Origin: a virus
IMG/VR virus record: IMGVR_UViG_3300036770_002930
Span: 1-42,112 of that record
Length of the DNA stretch: 42,112 nucleotides
Direction: 5' to 3' (one strand)
In this document: piece by piece, positions 12,309-20,852 of the stretch
Layout of the letters: every line of letters begins with the position of its first letter
How positions within the stretch are numbered: position 1 is the first letter of the stretch
The notes under the pieces: model-generated
What the model saw: only the letters and a program-made list of their open reading frames with translations
Database searches by the model: none
Told to the model about the DNA's origin: nothing
Translations under genes and position numbers: made by a program

Positions 12309-14753
12309 ATGCAGGATTACTCTGCTCAACCATTAAAGACGTTTCAGCTTGACCCTAAATTAACTATCAAGGAAAAATCTGATTGGGAATACGGGAAAAG
12401 GCTGGCGATTTATATTGATTCAACCATTAGGGGTGGTATCTCTAGTTATTTCTGGGTTCGAAATGCTCGTTGGAGGACTAATCGCGGTTACGCGAATGGT
12501 CGTGTTCCGATGAGTAAGTTCCAAGATTTGCTTGAGTTTAACGGCAAAGTTAACTACCTAAATATTAATTGGCAATCAATCAATATAGTTAACCGAATTG
12601 TATCTGGCCTCGTTGGACGCTGGATGTCTCGTAGCGAAAAGATTAAAGTAACTGCGGTAGATAGTATATCTACGACTCAAAAACAAAAGGAGTACGAAGA
12701 CCTTGAGTTTATTCTCGAAAACAGAGAAATGCTTGAGCGTTTGCAACAAGAGTCCGGTGTACCACTTCTTCCCGAAGACGAAAATTTACCAGAAGATAAA
12801 GAGGAGCTGAAGCTTTGGAAAATGCAATTCCAGCGTTTACCAGAAGAGATTGGTTACGAGATGGCTTGCAACGATGTTCTTGCAGCAAACGGCTGGTTTG
12901 ATACCCTGAAGGAAAAAATGCTGCACGACAGCGCTGAAACAGGTTTTGTCGGCACCTATACTTGGATGGACGACCAAGGCGTTATTCACGTTGAATGGCT
13001 GAAGCCTGAGAATTGTTTTTACTCTTATTCAACCTATCCCGATTTTAGAGACACTACTTGGCGTGGCGTTATTCGTACTTATAAGATTAGCGAGCTGCGT
13101 AGAAAATACGGAGTAGAGTTTGGCGGTAAGGTTAGCGAAGAGGATTTGTTTAAGATGGCTCAGTTCTCTAAGGAGTTCCAGCTTTATGATAATATCACTT
13201 GGCTTACCGAGTGGAATGTTACCTTCCTTCGCCCTTATGACGAGTGGAATATTGACGTTATTGAGTTTGAGCTGAAGACTGTTGACAAAGACGACTATAC
13301 CGTTGTAACGACTAAAAAGAATAAAAGCACAATCTTAAAGAAGGGAAGACCAGAAAAGATTGCCGAAAACGAAAAGCTTATTTCCGATACGAAGTGGAAT
13401 ATCTATCGCGGTGTTTATTGCCGACCCACCAATACTATGCTTGAGTGGGGCCTGAAGACCAATATGATTCGCCCGCAAGACCCAAAGGAGATTGGAAATT
13501 CGGAGTTCTCGTACACCTTTTATATGGTACAGAACTATGACATGACTTCCCTCGCCATCCCAGAAAAAATTCAAGAGCCAGTTGACCAGATGATTATTGC
13601 TCGTCTTAAGATGCAGCAGTTAGTGGCAAAGATGCGTCCTACTGGTTCGGCTATCAACTGGGATGCCCTACAAAATATTGATTACGGATTAGGAGACCAG
13701 AATAAAGGAATTGACGTTAAAAAGCTTTACGACCAGACTGGTGATATTTATTATCGCGGTAGGGATGCGGAGGGAAATGCCGTTCCTGTTCCTATTCAGG
13801 AGCTTTCTAATTCTGGGTTTTTAGCACAACTGCAAGGACTTATTTTACTTTACGATAAGCACTACCAGATATTGAAGGATGAGTTAGGGGAAGACCCGAA
13901 CCTCATAGCAGCCGCTATTCAGCCTCGCGTTGCCGTTTCTAACATTAATACCGCAGAGCAAGTAGCACAAAACGCTACCGACTACTTCTATTGGGCATAC
14001 ACTAATTGTATGGCAGAAACCGCCAAGAAGGTAGCATCGCTTCTTAAGACGTCTGTGATGTACGGAGCAAGCGTGTACCGCGATATTGTCAAAGTTGACA
14101 ACAACGAAATCGCTACCCGCATCTTTAATGCAAGAATACAGATGCTGCCCGATCAGTACGAGTTAGCTCGTTTTGAGGCAATGCTTAATCAGGCTCTCGC
14201 ATCTTCCCCCGACCTAGTACTCTTCGTTGACCCGTTCCAAATTATGCGAGTAGCAAAAGAGGATGTCAAGCTAGCGGAAGCCTTGTTCAGAAGAGCACAA
14301 AAGAAAATGATTATCTATAATCAGACAAAAGCAGCCCAAAACCAAGAAGCAACAATTCAAGGTCAAATACAAGCTGCCCAAGTAGCCGAACAAGAAAAAA
14401 GAGCCACCAAGGAGCAAGAGGGTATGATAGATATGAAGCGTGCTGAAATGGCCGCCAATGCCCAAAACAAGACGGCCGTTCTTCAGATGGCAACGCAGGC
14501 TTACCTGAAGCATATGGAGACAGGTCAGCCTATTCCTCCAGAAATCCAGCCTTTAATTCAGGCGGTAATGGAAAATGTAGCTTTATCGGCAGCCATATCT
14601 TCCCAAGAGAAACAAGAAGAAGTCCTTGCAAAAATGCAAATGGCAGCCGCTATGCAACAGCAGATGGGTGCGGGGGAAGAGATGCCACACGGCGAAATGG
14701 CCCCTGAAGAGCAAATGATGCAAGAACAACCACAACTTCCCCAACAACAATAA
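12309..14753 (+). CDS. Portal protein
   Basis: The 814-residue product is a large portal of the type seen in crAss-like and related Bacteroidota podoviruses; twelve copies would form the DNA channel at one capsid vertex. Features include the N-terminal clip-side region with RWRTNRGYANGR, the conserved INIVNRIVSGLVGRWMSR helix (about 85-102), DDQGVIHVEWLKPENCFY, and the helical region NISNINTAEQVAQNATDYFY-like (actual text VAVSNINTAEQVAQNA). The C-terminal 150 residues are Gln/Ala/Met-rich helix, as expected for a barrel, ending in a Gln/Pro tail. I place the start at ATG 12309, not TTG 12276, since the promoter box covers the latter. Position directly after TerL supports the call. Confidence 0.82.
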   Translation: MQDYSAQPLKTFQLDPKLTIKEKSDWEYGKRLAIYIDSTIRGGISSYFWVRNARWRTNRGYANGRVPMSKFQDLLEFNGKVNYLNINWQSINIVNRIVSGLVGRWMSRSEKIKVTAVDSISTTQKQKEYEDLEFILENREMLERLQQESGVPLLPEDENLPEDKEELKLWKMQFQRLPEEIGYEMACNDVLAANGWFDTLKEKMLHDSAETGFVGTYTWMDDQGVIHVEWLKPENCFYSYSTYPDFRDTTWRGVIRTYKISELRRKYGVEFGGKVSEEDLFKMAQFSKEFQLYDNITWLTEWNVTFLRPYDEWNIDVIEFELKTVDKDDYTVVTTKKNKSTILKKGRPEKIAENEKLISDTKWNIYRGVYCRPTNTMLEWGLKTNMIRPQDPKEIGNSEFSYTFYMVQNYDMTSLAIPEKIQEPVDQMIIARLKMQQLVAKMRPTGSAINWDALQNIDYGLGDQNKGIDVKKLYDQTGDIYYRGRDAEGNAVPVPIQELSNSGFLAQLQGLILLYDKHYQILKDELGEDPNLIAAAIQPRVAVSNINTAEQVAQNATDYFYWAYTNCMAETAKKVASLLKTSVMYGASVYRDIVKVDNNEIATRIFNARIQMLPDQYELARFEAMLNQALASSPDLVLFVDPFQIMRVAKEDVKLAEALFRRAQKKMIIYNQTKAAQNQEATIQGQIQAAQVAEQEKRATKEQEGMIDMKRAEMAANAQNKTAVLQMATQAYLKHMETGQPIPPEIQPLIQAVMENVALSAAISSQEKQEEVLAKMQMAAAMQQQMGAGEEMPHGEMAPEEQMMQEQPQLPQQQ

Positions 14754-14764
14754 AATAAAATAAT

Positions 14765-15043
14765 ATGCCAACAATAACAGTAACAAACCAAAAAGCATCT
14801 CAAGCCCTCCGCGGAGAAGATGTTATCGTAACCCTCGACTCTACCGACCAGTCTAATCTGGCAAATATCCTACCCGGACAAGAATGTTCAATCTCTGGAG
14901 TAGCGGTCTACGGAACAATCGCTCGCGTAGATAGTTACGGCATCAGCTTTGAGGTATCACCCTTGCAGCCTAATCTGGACTTCGCCTCACCAAGCCAGCC
15001 CGGTTACTTGGCTGCTAGCGAATCAATAGTAATCACAACCTAA
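14765..15043 (+). CDS. Small beta-rich head protein, function unknown
   Basis: This 92-residue protein has alternating short strands (PTITVTNQKAS, DVIVTLDSTD, YGTIARVDSYGISFEV) and low charge, the profile of a small virion barrel. I do not recognise a family. It sits between portal and scaffold, where related phages carry decoration or head-fibre genes, and is followed by another beta-rich gene 10 bases on. A head decoration role is possible but only positional. Confidence 0.5.
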   Translation: MPTITVTNQKASQALRGEDVIVTLDSTDQSNLANILPGQECSISGVAVYGTIARVDSYGISFEVSPLQPNLDFASPSQPGYLAASESIVITT

Positions 15044-15053
15044 AATAAATAAT

Positions 15054-15407
15054 ATGTCAGTTCAAATAGTATTAGACGTTACAGCAGACTTTAATGCTGA
15101 TTCAAATGTACAGCTCGACACAGGCGGCTTTGACTACGCTATCGTTCAGCTGGTAACCCCAAGCGGTACTGTTAGCTTTAAGCACACTAACGATGCCGGG
15201 GATGTAGAAGGCGTATCCGATGGATCGGCTGTTTCGGCCACAAATTTTGTGGCTGTTCAGGGAACAAACCTCGCCTCTGGTAGTGCCGTGACTTCCCTCG
15301 CAACATCAGGACTTGTTCGCTTTGGATACATCGGACGATTCCTTCAGCTTTCTGGCGAGTCTGTAACCGTTACAAAAGCACTTGTACGACTCTACAAAAT
15401 CTGTTAA
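15054..15407 (+). CDS. Beta-rich head-associated protein, possible decoration protein
   Basis: This 117-residue protein is beta-rich with many Ser, Thr and Val: SVQIVLDVTADFNADSN, DYAIVQLVTPSGTVSFKHTN, then SGLVRFGYIGRFLQLSG. Such profiles are common for jelly-roll decoration or head-fibre base proteins. It has no Trp or Met inside and only a few Lys. It lies in the head block, followed 4 bases later by a small basic gene. Virion role inferred, family not identified. Confidence 0.5.
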   Translation: MSVQIVLDVTADFNADSNVQLDTGGFDYAIVQLVTPSGTVSFKHTNDAGDVEGVSDGSAVSATNFVAVQGTNLASGSAVTSLATSGLVRFGYIGRFLQLSGESVTVTKALVRLYKIC

Positions 15408-15410
15408 ACA

Positions 15411-15620
15411 ATGAAAAAGAAAATTGTAAAACTCAAGGTAAAGAAAAAGGGTCAGAAGCCTATTGAGTTCAAGGCAGGCGCACTTCGTGCTCAGCTTGGG
15501 GTCAAGAAGGATGAGAAAATCCCTGCTGGAAAAATGAAGGCAGCGGAAGAGGGCAAGATGGGCCCTTTGGCTAAAAAGCGTGCCTTATTTAAGAAAAACG
15601 TATTAACTGGTAAGAAATGA
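15411..15620 (+). CDS. Small basic phage protein (69 residues)
   Basis: This protein is Lys-rich (KLKVKKKGQKPIEFKAGALR, then KIPAGKMKAAEEGKMGPLAK). The middle FKAGALRAQLGVKKDEKIP segment is a recurrent phage pattern found in small head-block proteins of unknown function. Its stop overlaps the next start (ATGA). Charge suggests DNA or RNA contact. I do not recognise a named domain. Confidence 0.55.
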   Translation: MKKKIVKLKVKKKGQKPIEFKAGALRAQLGVKKDEKIPAGKMKAAEEGKMGPLAKKRALFKKNVLTGKK

Positions 15621-15769
15621 AAGAAATGATTAAAAGAGCGGACGGAAGCTATTCTCAGAGAGGTCTTTGGGATAACATTCGTGCGAACAAAGGAAGTGGT
15701 AAAGCACCAACCAAGGAGATGCTTAAGCAAGAGAAAAAGATTAAGTTAAGAACTAAAAAGAAAAAATAA
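15617..15769 (+). CDS. 50-residue conserved-type basic peptide
   Basis: This short gene starts in an ATGA overlap and ends by overlapping the next start by one base. The product reads RADGSYSQRGLWDNIRANKG, then GKAPTKEMLKQEKKIK and a Lys-rich tail. The combination SxRGLWDNIR with PTKEMLKQEKKI recurs in small proteins of unrelated phages, so the gene is likely functional. Role unknown; the neighbours make a head or packaging role likely. Confidence 0.6.
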   Translation: MKEMIKRADGSYSQRGLWDNIRANKGSGKAPTKEMLKQEKKIKLRTKKKK

Positions 15770-16200
15770 TGGCAATTACAGCTAAAATCAGAATGTCTGG
15801 GGAAGAAGCGAAAGCCAAGACTTCCCTCACACCCGAAGAAATCCGTGATAGACTCTTTTACTTTCACGACGCAGCACACGAATTTCATCAGCAAACAAAA
15901 GGCGGGTGGGAACACGATGCTCTCGGTAAGCTGTATGAAGGCTTAGAGGACTTTTCTGACGATATCCCAGAAAAAATGATGGGCTATATGGATGGAAAGC
16001 GTCTTGGGCCGCTGAACAGAATTGCCACTCCTAAATATGGTGGTCACGAATCATCCGTAAAGCTCGTTAAAGAGTTAATGGATTTTTCTTATGACCTATA
16101 CGAATTTGCTTGTGAGAAAAAATTGCTTGACATAGAAAATAGGTCTCAAGAGCTTTCTGGTCTTGCCGCAAAGACAATCTATCGCTTGACTTTAAGTTAA
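15769..16200 (+). CDS. DUF5856-type, Dps/ferritin-like helical protein
   Basis: This 143-residue protein is mainly helical and carries FYFHDAAHEFHQQTKGGWEH, LGKLYEGLEDFSDDI, and MGYMDGKRLG, the pattern I associate with DUF5856. That family is widespread in phages and looks like a four-helix ferritin or Dps-like fold, with possible metal ligands in the HDAAHEFH and EH positions. Its reaction is not established. It overlaps the small basic gene by one base and is the last gene before a 75-base gap. A role in protecting or condensing DNA would fit Dps similarity, but this is a guess. Confidence 0.55.
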   Translation: MAITAKIRMSGEEAKAKTSLTPEEIRDRLFYFHDAAHEFHQQTKGGWEHDALGKLYEGLEDFSDDIPEKMMGYMDGKRLGPLNRIATPKYGGHESSVKLVKELMDFSYDLYEFACEKKLLDIENRSQELSGLAAKTIYRLTLS

Positions 16201-16275
16201 TTTATATTTTATTAGTAAAGCTAAAAGTTTACACAATCCGGGAAAAAGTAAAGATTATTAACCTAACATATATAT

Positions 16276-17499
16276 ATGTCAGAAACAACAACAAACACAC
16301 CACAAGAAAATGTACAAGAATCTGTACAACAAAACGTACAGACATTTAACCCTTTTTCAGACAGCTCTTGGTCGCCTACTCCCGACTTTGCTAACAACCC
16401 TGCTCCCGAGCAGGTGCAGCAGCAAGAGAGTGCCACATCTTCCCCCGACACACAAGAAGAATACGAAGAAGAAATTGTCGATGCGGACGAGTGGTTAAAA
16501 ACACAATTTGGATGGGACAACGCCGAAGCCGCCAAAACTGAATTAGAAGAACTCCGTAAGCTTCGCGAAGGCGCATCTTCCCAAGCAGAAATAGAATTCG
16601 CCAACGAACAAAGCGCCAAGTTTTTTAAGCTCCTACAAGAGGGCAAAGAGGATGACATTTATTCATTCCTAGAAAACAAAAAGAAATTTGACAGACTTTC
16701 GTCTATCACAGACTTAGACTCAAGATCGGCTGCCGAGATTATCAAGCTCAATATGCAGCAGAAGTACAAGGACTTAACCCCTTCCGAAATTGAGTACAAG
16801 TTTAACAAACAATTTTCTGTTCCCAGCAAACCCAATCAGGGCGATATGGAAACAGACGAAGAATATCAAGAACGACTCCAGAACTGGGAGGCAAAAGTCA
16901 AGGACATTGAAACAGAAATGTTCATCGAGGCCAAGCTTGCCAAGCCCGAACTGGAGAAGTTCAAAAACGAGCTGGTTCTTCCTGACGTACAATTTGAAAA
17001 TGAATCTAAGGACTACGAGCCGACCCAAGAGGAATTGGAGGCCCAAGCAGAACTGATGAATCAATTCAAAGAGTCCGCGAAAGCTGCGCTATCTTCCTTT
17101 GATGGCTTTAATGTATCGGTAAAAGACGAAGAAGTTGAAATACCGCTATCTTATGCCGTTTCGGATGAAGAGAAAAACGCAGTCGCTTCGCAGTTGGACC
17201 GATTTGCAGATGCAAACTTTGACGCTAATGTGGTATTGGCTGAAAGGTGGCTAAAAGAAGATGGGAAAGGTGGGTATCAATTAAATACCAATCAAATTAT
17301 CCGCGACTTAACTTTATTACAAAGTGATGGTAAAATGAACCAGAAGTTTGTCAATGATGCGGCATCCAAGCGATTGACCGAGTACATCAAAAAGACAAGT
17401 AACGTAAGCGTGACTTCCCAGACAGCCCAATCAACCTTCAATCCATCCACTAAATCAGAACTGGATAAGCAAATCGAATACATCTGGAAGAACTCGTAG
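16276..17499 (+). CDS. Putative capsid scaffold protein
   Basis: This 407-residue protein lies directly before the major capsid protein and has the profile of a scaffold: Gln/Thr/Pro-rich N-terminus, acidic segment (EEYEEEIVDADEW), long charged helices (DKLSSITD, KDIETEMFIEAKLAK), and very high Glu, Lys and Gln content. No enzyme motif is seen. The C-terminus (LDKQIEYIWKNS) is short and basic to neutral, as in many scaffolds that contact capsid protein. It starts with ATG after an AT-rich 75-base gap without a consensus promoter box. Family not identified; call is from position and composition. Confidence 0.6.
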   Translation: MSETTTNTPQENVQESVQQNVQTFNPFSDSSWSPTPDFANNPAPEQVQQQESATSSPDTQEEYEEEIVDADEWLKTQFGWDNAEAAKTELEELRKLREGASSQAEIEFANEQSAKFFKLLQEGKEDDIYSFLENKKKFDRLSSITDLDSRSAAEIIKLNMQQKYKDLTPSEIEYKFNKQFSVPSKPNQGDMETDEEYQERLQNWEAKVKDIETEMFIEAKLAKPELEKFKNELVLPDVQFENESKDYEPTQEELEAQAELMNQFKESAKAALSSFDGFNVSVKDEEVEIPLSYAVSDEEKNAVASQLDRFADANFDANVVLAERWLKEDGKGGYQLNTNQIIRDLTLLQSDGKMNQKFVNDAASKRLTEYIKKTSNVSVTSQTAQSTFNPSTKSELDKQIEYIWKNS

Positions 17500-17532
17500 A
17501 ACAATCACTATTAACAATTAAATTTTAAGACA

Positions 17533-18969
17533 ATGGCTCTTGGAATCCCTACCTCGAATATACTCCAACCCGGTAATATTAGTATCGCGGGTGGCGTAAC
17601 GAGACAACTGGTGTCCGACCTTCAACTATTGACACCACAGTACTACAAAAACTACGTTGAAAAATATGGTAGCGAAGACTTCACTTGGTGGCTTGCTACC
17701 TATGCTGGCATGGAAGAGGTTAAAAACCGTGACTACTTCTGGTTTGAAAACCGTGGTAAATTGATCACTGGTATCCAAGCCGCTGCTAACGTAGCTGCTT
17801 CTGCTGGTGCAACTATCACCCTTACGCTGGCTTCTGGTTATCACTACAACAGCGGAACTCAGGCTCCTCTGCGCCCCGGTGAAACTGTTCGTGTAGCTTC
17901 AACTAACGTAGAAGGTCAAATCTTGGCAATCACAGGAACTACTCCTAATGCCTTTACCTTCACCGTTCGTCCCAAAATTTCTACCGAATCTCTGGCTTCT
18001 GCTGGTAGCGGCAGCTTCCTTGCAACTGATACCCTGATCTTCGGTGGTATCATGGATGCTGGTGAGGCTTCTAACACCAATCAGCCTATGATTCAGTTGG
18101 ACGAGAAGTACACCAACACCATTACCGAAATGCGTGAGACTTTCTCAGCAACTGACCTCGCCGAAATGACCGAAGTGTACTACACAGGTGGTTTCTCTGG
18201 TGATGTTCCTGCTGGTGGAGCTCAAGCCGGGACTTCCCTCTTCACCCTGAAAGGACTTGTTAAGTCAAACATCCGTTTCAAGGACGACGTAGAGATGAAG
18301 TTGATGCGTGGTAACATCGTAAACAACTCAGGTCTTAGCACCTCTACTTCAGTAGGTTCTGAGGGTATCATCCCCAAAGTACTCGCTGACGGAGAAACAG
18401 TTGGTTACACCCCCGGAAACTTGGATATCGCCAAGATCCACGAAATCACTCGTATCATGGACGTAAATGGTTGCGTATCTGAAAACCTCTGGTTGCAAGA
18501 TATCTACCAAAACCAAAACTTCTCTGACGGATTGTTCGCCGCTTACCCTGCTGGTGCTTGGGTATGGGGTAGCAACGAAAAGTCTGAAGAGGCCGCTATC
18601 AACTACGGTTGTAAATCAATCCAAATCGATGGCTACCACTTCAAGGTGAAGAAGTATCGTCCATTCAATACCGAATTCTTGACCGGAGTAACTCCTAACA
18701 CAGACTTCTTCCGTAACTTCGGAATGATCTGCCCTCAAGGAGAAACTCGCGACGCTAAAGACGCGAGCAAGCTCTACAAGAACATTACAATCATGTACCA
18801 AGCTCCACCAAAGGGCGGGACTATTGGAAATGGTATTCGCGTATGGCAATGGGGTGGTGGTTCTCAGAACCCCACAACTGGCCAGATGAACGATAACGTG
18901 GAGATGATCACTTATCGCGGGTCGAGGGTGGCTGCGGCCAACCAGTTTGTCATCGTACAAGCTTCATAA
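17533..18969 (+). CDS. Major capsid protein
   Basis: This 478-residue protein is the likely HK97-fold shell protein. It follows the scaffold-like gene and begins ALGIPTSNILQPGNISIAGG, with LLTPQYYKNYVEKYGSEDF and DYFWFENRGKLITG, resembling the N-arm and E-loop zone of Bacteroidota podovirus capsid proteins. An inserted beta-rich segment (about residues 90-175, SGYHYNSGTQAPLR) fits the extra domains found in such capsids. Codon use looks more selected than neighbours, with many C-ending codons such as AAC, TTC and ATC, consistent with high expression. A strong hairpin lies just after the stop. HK97 fold is inferred from position, size and similarity of pattern. Confidence 0.8.
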   Translation: MALGIPTSNILQPGNISIAGGVTRQLVSDLQLLTPQYYKNYVEKYGSEDFTWWLATYAGMEEVKNRDYFWFENRGKLITGIQAAANVAASAGATITLTLASGYHYNSGTQAPLRPGETVRVASTNVEGQILAITGTTPNAFTFTVRPKISTESLASAGSGSFLATDTLIFGGIMDAGEASNTNQPMIQLDEKYTNTITEMRETFSATDLAEMTEVYYTGGFSGDVPAGGAQAGTSLFTLKGLVKSNIRFKDDVEMKLMRGNIVNNSGLSTSTSVGSEGIIPKVLADGETVGYTPGNLDIAKIHEITRIMDVNGCVSENLWLQDIYQNQNFSDGLFAAYPAGAWVWGSNEKSEEAAINYGCKSIQIDGYHFKVKKYRPFNTEFLTGVTPNTDFFRNFGMICPQGETRDAKDASKLYKNITIMYQAPPKGGTIGNGIRVWQWGGGSQNPTTGQMNDNVEMITYRGSRVAAANQFVIVQAS

Positions 18970-18983
18970 TCATTAACTTAGGT

Positions 18984-19009
18984 GAGTCGCCCAGTCACAT
19001 GGGCGGCTC
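18984..19009 (+). terminator. Hairpin after the capsid gene, likely terminator or attenuator
   Basis: GAGTCGCCC (18984-18992) pairs with GGGCGGCTC (19001-19009) through one G-U pair, with an 8-base loop. It lies 14 bases after the capsid stop and is followed by CCCTTTGTAATT, a poor T-run. This would reduce read-through after a highly expressed gene without fully stopping transcription of the tail block. Confidence 0.6.
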
Positions 19010-19026
19010 CCTTTGTAATTAAAAAA

Positions 19027-19923
19027 ATGGGAGTAATTTACAAAATAACGAGTCCTTCTGGCCGCCTTTATATAGGTAAAACGCAAAATTTGCGCAAGCG
19101 AATTAATTCCTATAAGTGTGATGTAAAGAAGAACAGAAAGGAGATTAAGCTGCACAATAGCTTAAGAAAGTATAGTTGGGATGCTCACATTTTAGAAGTG
19201 ATTGAAAAGGTTGAGGATTGCTTATTGGATGAAAGGGAAATTTACTGGATTGCCTTTTATAAAACCTATTGTTATGAATATCCAAGAGGATTAAATATGA
19301 CAAAAGGTGGAGATGGGCAGCGATCAACTTGGATGCACAATATAGAAAGGAGAAGGAAGCAGGCCCAAAGATTTTCCGGCAAAGGCAACCCTTTTTACGG
19401 AAAAACACATTCTGACGAAACAAAAAAGCATCTTGCCGAAGTGATGTCTAAACGCAATAAAAGCAAGGGTATTAAAGTTCCAGAATGGGCAGCCGAGAAA
19501 GGAAGAGAAGTTGTTAGAAGAGCTGTAATAATGTATAATTCAGATGGGGAGTTTTTGAAAGAGTATATCTCGGCAACACAAGCAGCTAAAGATTTGGGGT
19601 TTAGCAGATCTTGCATTAATGATGTTGTAAGGGGTAAGCATACCAATACGAATGGGTATGTTTTTCGCTACAAGACCGACAACTATCCATTAAAGATTGA
19701 TGTAGGTGTTATTAAAAGTAAAAATGTTAAACGACCAATTTTTTGCGAGTATGCGGGGGAAGTTATGGTATTCGATGGCTCTGAAGAGGCTTCAAAATAC
19801 CTTGGCATACCCAAGACCACTATCAATCGTGCAGCAATGTACAATAACGGCAAGCCTATAAGGGCTGGCTACAAATTTTTTTACAAAGAAAACCGCCCGC
19901 GTATTGCGGGGCGTGCAGCTTAA
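19027..19923 (+). CDS. GIY-YIG homing endonuclease with NUMOD DNA-binding repeats
   Basis: This 298-residue protein begins with a GIY-YIG domain: GVIYKITSPSGRLYIGKTQN (residues 2-21), with a downstream catalytic Glu in LLDEREIYWIAFYKTY. It continues with a NUMOD3-type segment (GKGNPFYGKTHSDETKK) and one or two NUMOD1-like DNA-binding segments (SATQAAKDLGFSRSCINDVV, and EEASKYLGIPKTTINRA). This is a standard free-standing homing endonuclease. I choose ATG 19027; a GTG at 18982 would run through the capsid terminator hairpin. It interrupts the late block between the capsid gene and the next structural gene, and is more A+T-rich in codons than its neighbours, consistent with separate acquisition. 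Confidence 0.88.
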   Translation: MGVIYKITSPSGRLYIGKTQNLRKRINSYKCDVKKNRKEIKLHNSLRKYSWDAHILEVIEKVEDCLLDEREIYWIAFYKTYCYEYPRGLNMTKGGDGQRSTWMHNIERRRKQAQRFSGKGNPFYGKTHSDETKKHLAEVMSKRNKSKGIKVPEWAAEKGREVVRRAVIMYNSDGEFLKEYISATQAAKDLGFSRSCINDVVRGKHTNTNGYVFRYKTDNYPLKIDVGVIKSKNVKRPIFCEYAGEVMVFDGSEEASKYLGIPKTTINRAAMYNNGKPIRAGYKFFYKENRPRIAGRAA

Positions 19924-19950
19924 ATGGTAAACAATTAAATTAAAATTAAA

Positions 19951-20841
19951 ATGGCAAAATTATCAGATGTTCAGTTTTCGCTTAGAGGCGAACAGAAAAA
20001 CACAGAAGCTCTTTCTTTAGGGGAACAAGAATTGGTAACGGAGTTAAGACAGCAAAGTGAGGGAGGGGTGAAGTACCACATCTTTAAGTTAATTAATAGA
20101 ACAAGAAGAGGTGGTGTGCATGTTCCGGGAATTGATGACGTTATCAATCCAGCGACAGGTAAAATGGAGCGCGTCAGACTGCTTTCAGGAGTTGATACTA
20201 TTTGGGTGAAAGAGCAAAAGGATATTACACCCGAGTATGTAAGAAACAACCTGCGTAGCCTTCAGTTTGTGAGAGGTACCAAGATACTGCGTATCCCAGA
20301 ATGGGACACGACAGCCCTTGAGTTCGCTCGCATTACAAGGCATAACGTAGGTAGTGCAAGTAACAAAACAGGAAGCCAGTTTGAGTTTTACGAGTACGAT
20401 CCAGCAAGAGAGCAAGAAGAACTCTTTAAGAGAGAAGCCCTTGAGCTTGAGATGGCGATACTTGCAAAAGAAATGCCTTCCGATAAAATGCGTAAGCACG
20501 CAGCTTTCTTGGGTTTACGATTGATTGATGACCTCGGTATGCCTAAGACTGATGATGGACTGCGCAGGGAATATATGGTATACGCAAAACGTAACCCAGA
20601 CTATTTCCAAAAGACAAAAGATTCGAAAGAAATTGATATTATGTGGCTGATTAAAAGAGCAATTCTTGATTCTAAGATTGAGATTGGTCGGGAGCCGGGG
20701 AAGATATACTGGTCAAACGGCGGCGGTCTGATTGGCGTTATGTCAAAGCAGGACACCCCTGAAAAGTACCTCCTAAACTTGGCGCTGACAAATTCTCAGG
20801 ACGGAGAGGCGTTCAGAGATCAGTTACAAAAGACCGCATAA
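19951..20841 (+). CDS. Conserved-type virion-block protein of unknown function
   Basis: This 296-residue protein has a soluble mixed profile: DVQFSLRGEQKNTEALSLGE, then GGVHVPGIDDVINPATGKME, WVKEQKDITPEYVRNNLRSL, and a helical C-terminal half rich in Glu and Lys (REQEELFKREALELEMAI). No catalytic motif is visible. The gene follows the capsid gene, separated only by the homing endonuclease, and precedes ring-type genes, so an auxiliary capsid or head-completion protein is likely. I do not recognise a named family. Confidence 0.5.
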   Translation: MAKLSDVQFSLRGEQKNTEALSLGEQELVTELRQQSEGGVKYHIFKLINRTRRGGVHVPGIDDVINPATGKMERVRLLSGVDTIWVKEQKDITPEYVRNNLRSLQFVRGTKILRIPEWDTTALEFARITRHNVGSASNKTGSQFEFYEYDPAREQEELFKREALELEMAILAKEMPSDKMRKHAAFLGLRLIDDLGMPKTDDGLRREYMVYAKRNPDYFQKTKDSKEIDIMWLIKRAILDSKIEIGREPGKIYWSNGGGLIGVMSKQDTPEKYLLNLALTNSQDGEAFRDQLQKTA

Positions 20842-20852
20842 AAAAATAAAAG

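Noticed and set aside
18982-19026. GTG start adding 15 codons to the GIY-YIG gene
   Set aside because: The extension is the terminator hairpin sequence after the capsid gene; the GIY-YIG motif begins right after ATG 19027.
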